The position numbers and the translations under genes were made by a program. Below are positions 8,223 to 14,460 of a DNA stretch of 16,308 nt, one piece after another; the stretch's first letter is position 1, and the number at the start of each line of letters is the position of its first letter. Under the pieces are notes generated by a model. The model was not told the origin of the DNA and searched no databases. It saw only the letters and a program-made list of their open reading frames with translations. Source of the DNA: JAGXIT01 sp964393815 (GTDB lineage Bacteria > Patescibacteriota > Saccharimonadia > Saccharimonadales > UBA4665); assembly GCA_964393815.1 (NCBI GenBank), contig CAYMUP010000021.1, forward strand, positions 1 through 16,308, written 5' to 3'.

Positions 8223-8249
8223 CGAGCCGTCAGAGATACTGACGGCTCG
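8223..8249 (-). terminator. Perfect 11-bp hairpin after the secreted-protein gene
   Basis: CGAGCCGTCAG (8223-8233) and CTGACGGCTCG (8239-8249) form an 11-bp GC-rich stem with a 5-base loop AGATA. It begins 22 bases past the stop of the minus-strand secreted protein, a normal place for a terminator. The tract after the stem on the minus strand is TTAAAAAATTGTT, not a run of U, so as an intrinsic terminator it is atypical. It could also insulate the downstream leaderless nuclease gene. Confidence 0.6.
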
Positions 8250-8271
8250 ACTAGGAGGTGTAAAGTAGAAA

Positions 8272-8730
8272 TTAGTTTGTGGTGGTTGAGTTGGTCGTTG
8301 AGGTTGTGGTGTTGCCACTGCCCGCTTGACCACCTTGGCCGCCGCGTGGGCCACCGAAGCCACCGTGTCCACCAGGTCCGCCGTGACCACGCCCGCCCAT
8401 CAGTAGGTAGGCATACTGCGTGTCAATGCCTTGGTCTTTGAGCCAGCTGTCNNNNNNNNNNNNNNNNNNNNNNNNNNNNNNNNNNNNNNNNNNNNNNNNN
8501 NNNNNNNNNNNNNNNNNNNNNNNNNNNNNNNNNNNNNNNNNNNNNNNNNNNTTAAACTTGCTGACGAGCGCGTCGATAAGGCCGGACATTGGATCTGTCT
8601 TGGTTGTAGACGAGGTGGCGGTTGAGCCAGTCGTGCTATTTGTGGTGGCAGCGCTTGCTACACCGAGTCCGGCGACGGTTGCTACGCCAACTGCGCCCGT
8701 AACGGCCGCTGCTACTAAAGGTTTGTTCAT
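8272..8730 (-). CDS. Secreted protein with Gly-rich C-terminus, interrupted by an assembly gap
   Basis: The N-terminus is an export signal: MNKP, then a hydrophobic Ala/Val/Gly stretch ending ASAATT, followed by a Ser/Thr linker and MSGLIDALVSKF. The sequence then enters the 100-N gap and resumes as DSWLKDQGIDTQYAYLLMG, followed by a Gly/His repeat region (about residues 113-135) and a Ser/Thr/Asn tail. I associate this architecture with abundant hypothetical secreted proteins of Saccharibacteria, in which the missing middle is a charged helical segment; that comparison is from memory. The two parts share a frame only because the gap was set at 100, so the true length is unknown. AAGGAG lies 4 bases before the ATG. 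Function is unknown; a surface or cell-wall role is inference. Confidence 0.75.
   Translation of the reverse strand: MNKPLVAAAVTGAVGVATVAGLGVASAATTNSTTGSTATSSTTKTDPMSGLIDALVSKFXXXXXXXXXXXXXXXXXXXXXXXXXXXXXXXXXXDSWLKDQGIDTQYAYLLMGGRGHGGPGGHGGFGGPRGGQGGQAGSGNTTTSTTNSTTTN
8452..8551. other. Assembly gap, 100 N
   Basis: Exactly 100 ambiguous bases, the usual placeholder for a scaffold join of unknown size. It lies inside the secreted-protein gene, whose repetitive Gly- and Ser/Thr-rich codons may have broken the assembly. Confidence 0.98.
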
Positions 8731-8897
8731 ATTGCTCCTTATTTGTGATGAGTATTGATGCCTGCCACCATGACTTCGCTAGTGACATGCCCCTATATTA
8801 CTCAACCAACATGAGAGTTTACTGAGTTCATACTCATGAGATTGTGCAGAGTAAAAAGGTGGACACTTTCCATTTCTCATAGCACAGCAAACGTTAG
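8731..8897 (-). promoter_or_regulatory. Upstream region of the secreted-protein gene with a dyad
   Basis: This minus-strand leader holds AAGGAG 4 bases before the ATG and a TAATAT box (8800-8795) as a possible -10. A dyad CATGAG (8810-8815) / CTCATG (8833-8838) spans the place where a -35 would lie, and the second arm extends to the 8-base palindrome CTCATGAG (8833-8840). This arrangement would suit a repressor site. No protein for it can be named. Confidence 0.3.
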
Positions 8898-9746
8898 TTA
8901 ACGGAGGGAAATGACGCGGATGTTGCCGTCACAAATAAAACGGTTTCCCAGAGTTTGCCCATGAAAGCGGAAGGGTTTACCAGCCCTTATTATTTCGTCA
9001 GTTTGCACTGCTCTTGTTTTAACTAAATCTTCCACAATTAGATCGCGTTCGCGGTTAGTGTTGGGATCGTTCCTGTGCGTCAGTTTAAGATCGCGCCACC
9101 GCACACCGATAGGGCCAGTGTCATCAAGAGCCGCGCCAATCCAGATACCCCCCTGTTCGCCTCGAAGCCTTGCAAGTGTAGTATGCCAAAAAGTCAGATG
9201 TTCGCGGTGGTAGGGATCAAGCTTCTGATGGCTGAGCTTCCAAAACCTGACATGATGACGGGCCCGCGCACTAGTTGAACCTGTCCGCGGCTTTTGGAAA
9301 CCAATGTCAAATGGGCGACCAAAGAGGTAAAGAGCAGTAAATGGAGCGCGGGGATAGGGTCTGTTTAAAACGATTGAAACAAGAAGCCTAACGCCGGTTT
9401 TTACCGATCGATTATCTGCTGTAAGCCAGCCTGCCCGCTCCATAGCCTTCTTTAGCTGTCGTTTATTTTTAGCGATAATGGCGATGTTGACAGGGTCTGC
9501 CGGCCAGCCATCAGGCGTAACCACGTAGAGCGGGATGTGATTGGGTTTAAAGACGACACGCCAAAAACGACTGGCAAGCGGCAAAAGCACATACGCAAGA
9601 ACAGCGTAAGCACCGAGTACGGCAAAAAATTTGTACGCATACCTATCCAAAAAAGGAAAAGCCACGAATGTCGTTAAGTATGCTGCGCCCAAGATCAAAA
9701 CTAGCGTAGCCAAGCGCCATAACCAACGGAAAAGTCTCAGTGTCAT
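8898..9746 (-). CDS. Membrane protein with LssY C-terminal domain
   Basis: A 282-residue protein. Two N-terminal membrane helices (about 10-32 and 38-58) lead to a cytosolic or surface domain matching LssY_C: PVNIAIIAKNKRQLKKAMERAGW (86-107), NRPYPRAPFTALYLFGRPFDIGFQKP (128-153), RHHVRFWKL (163-171), IWIGAALDD (201-209) and DPNTNRERDLIVEDL (227-241). In other bacteria this domain often follows a DedA or PAP2 membrane part; here those enzymatic parts are missing and only a two-helix anchor precedes it. Its biochemical role is not established. ATG 9746 is chosen over TTG 9749. There is no Shine-Dalgarno, but a TATACT box 8 bases upstream suggests a leaderless transcript. Confidence 0.8.
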   Translation of the reverse strand: MTLRLFRWLWRLATLVLILGAAYLTTFVAFPFLDRYAYKFFAVLGAYAVLAYVLLPLASRFWRVVFKPNHIPLYVVTPDGWPADPVNIAIIAKNKRQLKKAMERAGWLTADNRSVKTGVRLLVSIVLNRPYPRAPFTALYLFGRPFDIGFQKPRTGSTSARARHHVRFWKLSHQKLDPYHREHLTFWHTTLARLRGEQGGIWIGAALDDTGPIGVRWRDLKLTHRNDPNTNRERDLIVEDLVKTRAVQTDEIIRAGKPFRFHGQTLGNRFICDGNIRVISLR

Positions 9747-9760
9747 CAACTGCTAGTATA
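9747..9760 (-). promoter_or_regulatory. -10 box TATACT directly before the LssY_C gene (leaderless)
   Basis: TATACT on the minus strand (9760-9755) lies 8 bases before ATG 9746. The spacer AGCAGTTG has no Shine-Dalgarno. No -35 hexamer is recognisable 17 bases further up. Confidence 0.45.
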
Positions 9761-9841
9761 AACTAATTTCAAGGTAGTCTTCTCTTTCTAGCTTTTGCAT
9801 CCCAAAGTTCGACCTCCAGCCTATCCTAAGAAACGAAATAA

Positions 9842-9865
9842 GCTCCAGATCTGACGGCCTGGAGC
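9842..9865. repeat. Inverted repeat (hairpin) before repeat copy 1
   Basis: GCTCCAG (9842-9848) and CTGGAGC (9859-9865) form a 7-bp stem with a 10-base loop, ending 8 bases before repeat copy 1. No T tract follows on either strand, so a terminator call is weak. Confidence 0.5.
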
Positions 9866-9873
9866 ATATTATA

Positions 9874-9963
9874 TGGCTGGGGATGAGGGACGATTATAGA
9901 ACTTTGATTGATCTCGAATCTGCTAATACTGTAGAAAAAGCAGACGATGAAAACATGGGTTGA
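9874..9963 (+). repeat. Diverged repeat, copy 1
   Basis: Bases 9874-9910 match 12902-12938 at 34 of 37 positions, including 21 identical bases in a row. Beyond that the match drops but stays gapless when read as codons. This copy reads WLGMRDDYRTLIDLESANTV and on to a TGA at 9961, the other WLGIRNDYRTLIGLDNLGVV. The in-frame sequence upstream has no start codon back to a TAG at 9775, except an ATG inside the repeat at 9883. It is best seen as the surviving 3' end of a dead gene paralogous to copy 2, or as a non-coding element shared by both loci. Confidence 0.6.
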
Positions 9964-10272
9964 GTAAGTATTTAAATGATTTGTCCAGTTCCTAATACAT
10001 TAAATACTCTCTTCATCCCTGGAATATACAAAATTATAAGCAATCATGGAGTATAGGACATATCGTAGTCCAATCGTTTGGTGCAGTCCAAGATGTCGCA
10101 AGCAGACACGAAGCGTGTTTGACCAGTAGAGATATAGTGTGGCGAACGATTTATGGCATGTTTTGTTATTGCTATATTCGTCCACCTTGGCTGCCTAACG
10201 GTGATTATAGTAGAACTATGTCACTAGATTTGTCGTGACAATCTGCCTTATCCTCGCTCAGGTCAAATAACT

Positions 10273-10779
10273 CTACATCACACGGCTATCGTACGCCCAG
10301 TGCAATAAAGCTTGGCGTTGTTTCTGCCTGCAGAGTTGGTCGCCGGGGTGGCAGTGTGCTCTAACCTGCCCAACGTGTCGTCGCATTGCTTTCCAGCGTT
10401 TAATCTGGCGTGCATCATCCGGGCAGCGCCGTCCAATGTAGTAGCGGCAATACCACTGAAACCAGCCGCGCGGGTCTTCGTGGTAGATCCAACCTTTGCA
10501 CTCCCACTCGGCTAGCGATTGACTGGCATTGATACCAAAGTAGTTGAGTGTGGCGTCGCGTTTACTGGGCGCCATTTTGGCTCGAGAGAACCAGTCGGCC
10601 GGAAATTCTTCGCGACAATCACGCATGTACACTCCGCCAAACACGCCGAGCTCCAGCATCTCAGCCGGCGTCAGCTCGGGCGCAAAATCAGCGGCAAAGT
10701 TTTGCCCCATAGGCTCGGTCAGCTTGTAGGCATACCCATGCTGCATTTTGTCATTGACAACTACTGTTTTGGTGTCCAT
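10273..10779 (-). CDS. Conserved protein of unknown function, 168 residues
   Basis: A soluble protein with no signal peptide or membrane helix. It has strongly patterned, Trp/Arg/Cys-rich segments: ELGVFGGVYMRDCREEFPADWF (about 43-64), LNYFGINASQSLAEWECKGWIY, DPRGWFQWYCRYYIGRRCPDDARQIKRW and a C-terminal HCHPGDQLCRQKQRQALLHWAYD. I recognise this from memory as a widespread uncharacterised family, but can name no domain or reaction. The repeated Trp, Cys and His suggest a ligand- or metal-binding fold; that is inference. The ATG overlaps the last 19 bases of the DUF1295 gene, so it belongs to that operon. No Shine-Dalgarno is evident and coupling is likely. Confidence 0.8.
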   Translation of the reverse strand: MDTKTVVVNDKMQHGYAYKLTEPMGQNFAADFAPELTPAEMLELGVFGGVYMRDCREEFPADWFSRAKMAPSKRDATLNYFGINASQSLAEWECKGWIYHEDPRGWFQWYCRYYIGRRCPDDARQIKRWKAMRRHVGQVRAHCHPGDQLCRQKQRQALLHWAYDSRVM

Positions 10780-11537
10780 GGTATGAGTGGGCTCGTCTTT
10801 TGTTTATATTTTTGCCAACCTTTTTTGCTAGCAGCATTTTTTTCGGCAGGCGGAATGCCTGATACAAAACAAATCAATAGGTTTATTGTGACCGCACCTA
10901 TTATTCCAATCCAACCGTGTGGTACGGCTAAGCCTATGACAGCGAGTCCCCACCACATGGTGATTTCGCCAAAATAGTTTGGGTGACGAGAATAACGCCA
11001 CAGACCGCTCTGCATTAGCTCGCCAGTTCGTGACGACCGAATAAACTTACGGAGTTGCCAGTCGGCGATGACTTCAAAATTAAAACCAATCAGCCATACT
11101 AAAGCGCCGATTGCAACTGGCCAAAATGTCGTTGGTTCCGCTGAGTGTAGCACGATAATTGGTAGCCCAACGATGGTAGCTAGCGCGGCTTGGACGATAA
11201 ATATCCGCACAAATACTTGCAGCCACTTGAAACGACTCGGCCAGTTTGACATCAGCTCAGTGTAGCGCCTATCTTGCTCCTTGCTCCGAATAAACCGCCG
11301 GGATATATGGCTCGATAGCCTTAGCGCCCAGATAGTGACGAGTATGTCACCGACGAGACTTGCTGCATTACCTGTGTGACCGTTCATCCAAAGCGCAGTA
11401 ATGATACCGATAAAGCTTATGCCCCAAACGCTATCGACAAAGTCAACTCGTTTGAGCCGCCAGGCAACTGCTAGCGCAGCGAGCTGTACGGTAACTGCGC
11501 CGCAAAATCCAATCAGTACGAGCCAAGCTAGGTCCAT
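10761..11537 (-). CDS. DUF1295 membrane protein (steroid 5-alpha-reductase-like / ICMT superfamily)
   Basis: A 258-residue membrane protein with about seven helices. The C-terminal part carries the superfamily signature LWRYSRHPNYFGEITMWWG (179-197), which binds the nucleotide or methyl-donor cofactor in relatives such as steroid 5-alpha-reductases and isoprenylcysteine methyltransferases, and the usual ending KKGWQKYKQKTSPLIPW. A lipid-directed reductase or methyltransferase is likely, but the substrate is unknown. ATG 11537 is chosen because the protein then begins at the first helix (MDLAWLVL); the longer frame to 11594 lies wholly inside DUF2177 and would start with a polar Cys-rich stretch. 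It overlaps DUF2177 by 10 bases and the 168-residue gene by 19. Confidence 0.88.
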   Translation of the reverse strand: MDLAWLVLIGFCGAVTVQLAALAVAWRLKRVDFVDSVWGISFIGIITALWMNGHTGNAASLVGDILVTIWALRLSSHISRRFIRSKEQDRRYTELMSNWPSRFKWLQVFVRIFIVQAALATIVGLPIIVLHSAEPTTFWPVAIGALVWLIGFNFEVIADWQLRKFIRSSRTGELMQSGLWRYSRHPNYFGEITMWWGLAVIGLAVPHGWIGIIGAVTINLLICFVSGIPPAEKNAASKKGWQKYKQKTSPLIPWTPKQ

Positions 11538-11926
11538 AATTTCACTGCGCCGTAAGCTGCTAGGGCAACAACAGCTGTCAGCGCTGTACCCCACAAAAGA
11601 TCAATCACAACAATTTTTGCGCTAAAACCTTTGGCTACGGCGAGGCTTGTCAGGTCATAGGTCGCATAGGCGACAAACCCAAACAGTGCGCCATAGCCAA
11701 GCGCGTGCTGCCAAGAGCCTTTTTCGAGCGCTGGATTGATGACGAAGACGACAACACCAACGATATAGATAATGTAAAACAACAGTGCTGCTGTCATATT
11801 TGGCTTTTCAAGCAAAATCTTGCCCATTTCGGCGTAGTACAATTTTTTCGCAACATATCCAAGCCAGATAAAATCGAGCACTCCCATGACCCCGCCGGCT
11901 GCTAGTAGTTTGATGATGAGTTCCAT
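11528..11926 (-). CDS. DUF2177 membrane protein
   Basis: A 132-residue protein with four membrane helices, matching DUF2177: GGVMGVLDFIWLGYVAKKLYYAEMG (11-35), YIIYIVGVVVFVINPAL, GYGALFGFVAYATYDLTSLAV and IDLLWGTALTAVVALAAYGA. Function is unknown. In Proteobacteria DUF2177 is often beside DUF1295 and lipid-modifying genes in light or oxidative-stress clusters. AGAGGA lies about 6 bases before the ATG. It begins 1 base after the TspO-like gene and overlaps DUF1295, so the three are one transcript. Confidence 0.88.
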   Translation of the reverse strand: MELIIKLLAAGGVMGVLDFIWLGYVAKKLYYAEMGKILLEKPNMTAALLFYIIYIVGVVVFVINPALEKGSWQHALGYGALFGFVAYATYDLTSLAVAKGFSAKIVVIDLLWGTALTAVVALAAYGAVKLWT

Positions 11927-11927
11927 G

Positions 11928-12740
11928 TTATTTCCTCTCTTTCCCGAGGGGGTATTTATATAACAGCCATCCCGCTACGACAGCGAATAGCCCAATACAG
12001 ACGGTGATTACAGAAATAATAGATGAGTATGTGCCGTTATATCCAGTCTCGCTGGTATGATTGAGCCAAATACCAAAATACGCCCAGACAAATACTGCCA
12101 TATACGGCCAGCATCTCAGCCCCCATGCCGTCACGATACCAATAACAGTTGCGACAAAAAGGATGATAATCGTCCAAATATCCGGCGCGATACCCCACCC
12201 GTCCCAGTGCATATTGACGAGCCAGACGCTGATGTTTGCAATCGTCGCCACCGTCACCCAGCCGAAGTACACAGCAAACGGCAATGTGATCGTCAGCCAA
12301 TCGCGGATATGGCTCACCTCACCTTTAATGAGCAAATTCACTTTTGCTAGTAGCCAGAGGAGAGCGCCGATAATCAAAATCGACAGCCAAAAGACACGGT
12401 ACTGCCACGCAAACAGCCATGCGATATTACAAATAGTTATGGCGGCAAAGTACGGAGCAACACGGAGTGCAAGGTCGTCGGTAGTCTTCGGATTTTTTTG
12501 CCGCGCTGCAACTATCAGGTGCACCACGTAGCCGATGAGTAACATATAGATTATCGCCCAAACCGCAAATGTCACCCCAGCTGGCGTAAATAGCGTGGGA
12601 TTATCATTTGACACTTCAGCGGTGGTATTGCCGCCAATCAGCGTAGTGCTACTCAGACCATTAACTACGAGTGAAATAACAAATAGAACAATCGAAAGTA
12701 CTACGAGAAGTGTCTTATTTTGTGCATGATATTTAACCAT
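11928..12740 (-). CDS. TspO/MBR-like tryptophan-rich sensory protein
   Basis: A 270-residue membrane protein with about eight helices and many tryptophans. It has the family's FTPAGVTFAVWAIIYMLLIGY segment (about 52-72), NIAWLFAWQY, YFGWVTVATIANISVWLV and WLNHTSETGY. TspO relatives bind tetrapyrroles or sterols and affect oxidative-stress and porphyrin handling; ligand binding here is unproven. At 270 residues it is longer than the classic five-helix TspO (about 160) and belongs to the long bacterial branch. ATG 12740 is chosen: a TATAAT box sits 6 bases upstream, and the longer frame from TTG 12773 would run through that box. It is the first gene of the DUF2177/DUF1295/168-residue operon. 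Confidence 0.82.
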   Translation of the reverse strand: MVKYHAQNKTLLVVLSIVLFVISLVVNGLSSTTLIGGNTTAEVSNDNPTLFTPAGVTFAVWAIIYMLLIGYVVHLIVAARQKNPKTTDDLALRVAPYFAAITICNIAWLFAWQYRVFWLSILIIGALLWLLAKVNLLIKGEVSHIRDWLTITLPFAVYFGWVTVATIANISVWLVNMHWDGWGIAPDIWTIIILFVATVIGIVTAWGLRCWPYMAVFVWAYFGIWLNHTSETGYNGTYSSIISVITVCIGLFAVVAGWLLYKYPLGKERK

Positions 12741-12752
12741 AAATTTATTATA
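12741..12752 (-). promoter_or_regulatory. -10 box TATAAT directly before the TspO-like gene (leaderless)
   Basis: TATAAT on the minus strand (12752-12747) is followed by AAATTT and then ATG 12740. Transcription would start at or within a base or two of the ATG. The -35 position holds TTTTGT, which is not convincing. Confidence 0.55.
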
Positions 12753-12857
12753 TACCAAGCCACTATCCGACAAAAGTTTACCATACGTGCTTCGTAGACT
12801 GCCTCTCTAAAACATTGAAGAAGTTTGGTTGTTCTATATGCCAGACTGAAAATATAG

Positions 12858-12890
12858 TTAAAATCACCCTATTTTACGGGGTGATTTTAA
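12858..12890. repeat. Perfect 12-bp inverted repeat before repeat copy 2
   Basis: TTAAAATCACCC (12858-12869) and GGGTGATTTTAA (12879-12890) pair perfectly around a 9-base loop. It looks like a two-way terminator, with T-rich arm ends on either strand, but no gene ends just before it on either strand. It sits upstream of the PLD-like gene and inside a weak 63-codon frame. Confidence 0.6.
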
Positions 12891-12901
12891 GAAATGCAAT
12901 T

Positions 12902-13006
12902 TGGCTGGGCATAAGGAACGATTATAGAACTTTGATTGGACTAGATAACTTAGGCGTTGTAGAAATAGAAGACGATAATGAGGACGTGGAGAATAGCGAT
13001 GTTTAA
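12902..13006 (+). repeat. Diverged repeat, copy 2, with acidic tail ORF
   Basis: Paired with copy 1 at 9874 (34 of 37 bases over the first part). In frame it reads WLGIRNDYRTLIGLDNLGVV, then an acidic tail of Glu, Asp and Asn to TAA 13004-13006. The frame opens at TTG 12815 (63 codons) without a ribosome site and would translate through the hairpin, so expression is doubtful. The TAA overlaps the ATG of the PLD-like gene (ATGTTTAA, 8 bases), which would fit translational coupling if the frame is read. No family recognised. Confidence 0.5.
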
Positions 13007-13478
13007 GCGACTATTCTCCAAAAGCCTCGATACAACCGAGCTATGCACCTCACGACTGTTTAATAATGAAACATTCTACGGATCGTTCGTAAGAGATCTT
13101 GGGCATGCGAGCCACAGCATCTATATTGAGAGTCCGTTTATAACAAGGAAGCGAATGAATATGATTTTGCCTATTTTGAAGCAAATACGCCGAAGGGGTG
13201 TTCAGATTACAGTGAATACTCGGCCCCCAAGTGAACACGACGGTAGTTATATCAATCAGGCATACGAATCCGTGCAGGATATGCAGAGCATCGGCATAAC
13301 AGTGCTGTATACCGTCAGGCACCATCGAAAAATAGCCATTATCGACGATCATGTTTTATGGGAAGGAAGTCTAAATATTTTATCTCAGAGTGATAGTTGT
13401 GAAATGATGAGACGGTCAGATTCAAAAGTACTTGTGAATCATACGCGAAACTTTTTAAACCTACGTATTGGGTACTAA
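12999..13478 (+). CDS. Single-HKD phospholipase D-like protein
   Basis: A 159-residue protein of the PLD superfamily (phosphodiesterases acting on DNA or lipids). The active motif is H109-R-K111-I-A-I-I-D116, followed by EGSLNILS (G123, S124, N126). An N-terminal half with IYIESPFIT (41-49) and ILPILKQIRRRGVQITVNTRPP resembles PLD modules attached to helicases. With only one HKD it would have to dimerise, as Nuc-type endonucleases of similar size do; a nuclease role is therefore inferred. No signal peptide. ATG 12999 is chosen for GGAG (12988-12991) 7 bases upstream; ATG 12978 would add seven residues and lacks one. It stands alone on the plus strand among minus-strand genes, suggesting insertion. 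Confidence 0.8.
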   Translation: MFKRLFSKSLDTTELCTSRLFNNETFYGSFVRDLGHASHSIYIESPFITRKRMNMILPILKQIRRRGVQITVNTRPPSEHDGSYINQAYESVQDMQSIGITVLYTVRHHRKIAIIDDHVLWEGSLNILSQSDSCEMMRRSDSKVLVNHTRNFLNLRIGY

Positions 13479-13546
13479 GCATTTTATACCCTATTATGTA
13501 GAATGTTGCTACAATACGGTCTCGCGCCCTCTTTAAATGTTTAGGG

Positions 13547-14440
13547 TTAGTGTGCCCCTGTGTATTCATCATCCGTACACGGCGATAGCTCAACTTCTAT
13601 TGTAGTATGGGCGATGCTAAATTCAGTGCGCAGTATGTTCTTTATTTCCGCAAGGACAGCTTCATTGTCCTTCGGCTGATTAGGTGATGCCAGGACGACG
13701 TGACAGCTTAACGCAAAGTAGCCTGATCTAATACTCCAGATGTGCAAATCGTCAACCTTTTCTACTTGGTTGACCTTACGGATAGCGAGAGCGACATCAT
13801 TGATCTGCAAGTTGCTTGGGGTCCCCTCGAGCAGTATTTGTATTGCCTCACGAAAAATCTTAATAACGTTGTATATCAGCAATGATGCAATCAGAAGGGC
13901 GACAATGCTATCGATATACGCAACACCAGTAAGCCACATAATAAGACCAGCGATCACTGCTGCTAACGAAGAAAGTGCGTCAAAGGCCATGTCTACGAAC
14001 GCGCTTTTCATATTTAAGTCTTGTCGGCGCTTTGATAGTACATATGCAATCGAACCGTTCACTCCAACTCCAACTAGGGCGACTAGCGCAACGACACCGC
14101 CCTCTACTGGCGTAGGATGAAATAGACGACTAATTGCCTCGTAAATTATTATGCCGGCCACCAGTAGCATGATAGTAGCGTTTAAGAGTGCAGCTAAAAT
14201 AGTTGCTCGCCCATAACCAAAGGTTTTGGATTCATCTGGCGATCGACGTGCTATCCGATTGGCGACGTACGATATCGAAAGAGTTACCGTATCTGTCAAA
14301 TTATGAGTAGCATCGGCTATAAGCGCTAGACTGCCCGTTAATATACCGAATCCAAATTCTACTATCGTGTAAAGACTATTTAGGATGATGCCGAATCGAA
14401 TGCTACCATCATTGTCGTCGTGGTTGTGTGCGGAGCTCAT
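13547..14440 (-). CDS. Cation diffusion facilitator (metal efflux transporter)
   Basis: A 297-residue CDF antiporter that exports divalent metal ions against protons. It has six membrane helices, then a C-terminal cytosolic domain (about 205-297; VDDLHIWSIRSGYFALSCHVVL and HTTIEVE). The transport site in helix 2 is H46-N-L-T-D50 (IADATHNLTD). In helix 5 the usual HxxxD is D150-M-A-F-D154, so the site is HD/DD rather than the HD/HD or DD/HD common in zinc exporters. Metal choice is therefore uncertain. ATG 14440 is chosen since the protein then starts with the typical His/Asp-rich MSSAHNHDDND; the longer frame runs into the VKOR gene. It follows VKOR by 20 bases with AAAGG at some distance, probably cotranscribed. 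Confidence 0.93.
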   Translation of the reverse strand: MSSAHNHDDNDGSIRFGIILNSLYTIVEFGFGILTGSLALIADATHNLTDTVTLSISYVANRIARRSPDESKTFGYGRATILAALLNATIMLLVAGIIIYEAISRLFHPTPVEGGVVALVALVGVGVNGSIAYVLSKRRQDLNMKSAFVDMAFDALSSLAAVIAGLIMWLTGVAYIDSIVALLIASLLIYNVIKIFREAIQILLEGTPSNLQINDVALAIRKVNQVEKVDDLHIWSIRSGYFALSCHVVLASPNQPKDNEAVLAEIKNILRTEFSIAHTTIEVELSPCTDDEYTGAH

Positions 14441-14460
14441 ATGATACCAGTGTACCTTTT

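Larger units (their letters stand above)
9747..10272. other. Gene-poor interval of about 525 bases
   Basis: No reading frame here has a start codon, a ribosome site and family likeness together. It holds the LssY_C promoter box, a 7-bp hairpin (9842-9865) and copy 1 of the diverged repeat (9874-9963). A 58-codon minus frame without a start codon (10220-10044) is also open, but its product is unrecognised. Gene remnants are more likely than live genes. Confidence 0.5.

Noticed and set aside
9808..9820. GTTCGACCTCCAG as a tRNA T-arm
   Set aside because: The flanks do not form a stem and no CCA or D arm is present.
9874..9900. TGGCTGGGGATGAGGGAC looks like the 3' end of a tRNA on the minus strand
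   Set aside because: No TTCGA loop with a 5-bp T stem, no matching acceptor strand and no anticodon arm can be found. The second copy changes the would-be stem bases without compensation.
10044..10220. A 58-codon open minus frame ending STGQTRFVSACDILDC and onward, and an overlapping 61-codon frame from GTG 10185
   Set aside because: The first has no start codon or ribosome site, neither product is recognised, and two overlapping frames cannot both be real. They are at most a gene remnant.
12741..12773. Longer start (TTG 12773) for the TspO-like protein
   Set aside because: It would translate through the TATAAT box and adds polar residues before the first helix.
13479..13546. Terminator between the convergent PLD-like and cation exporter genes
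   Set aside because: No stem longer than 4 bp is visible in this interval.
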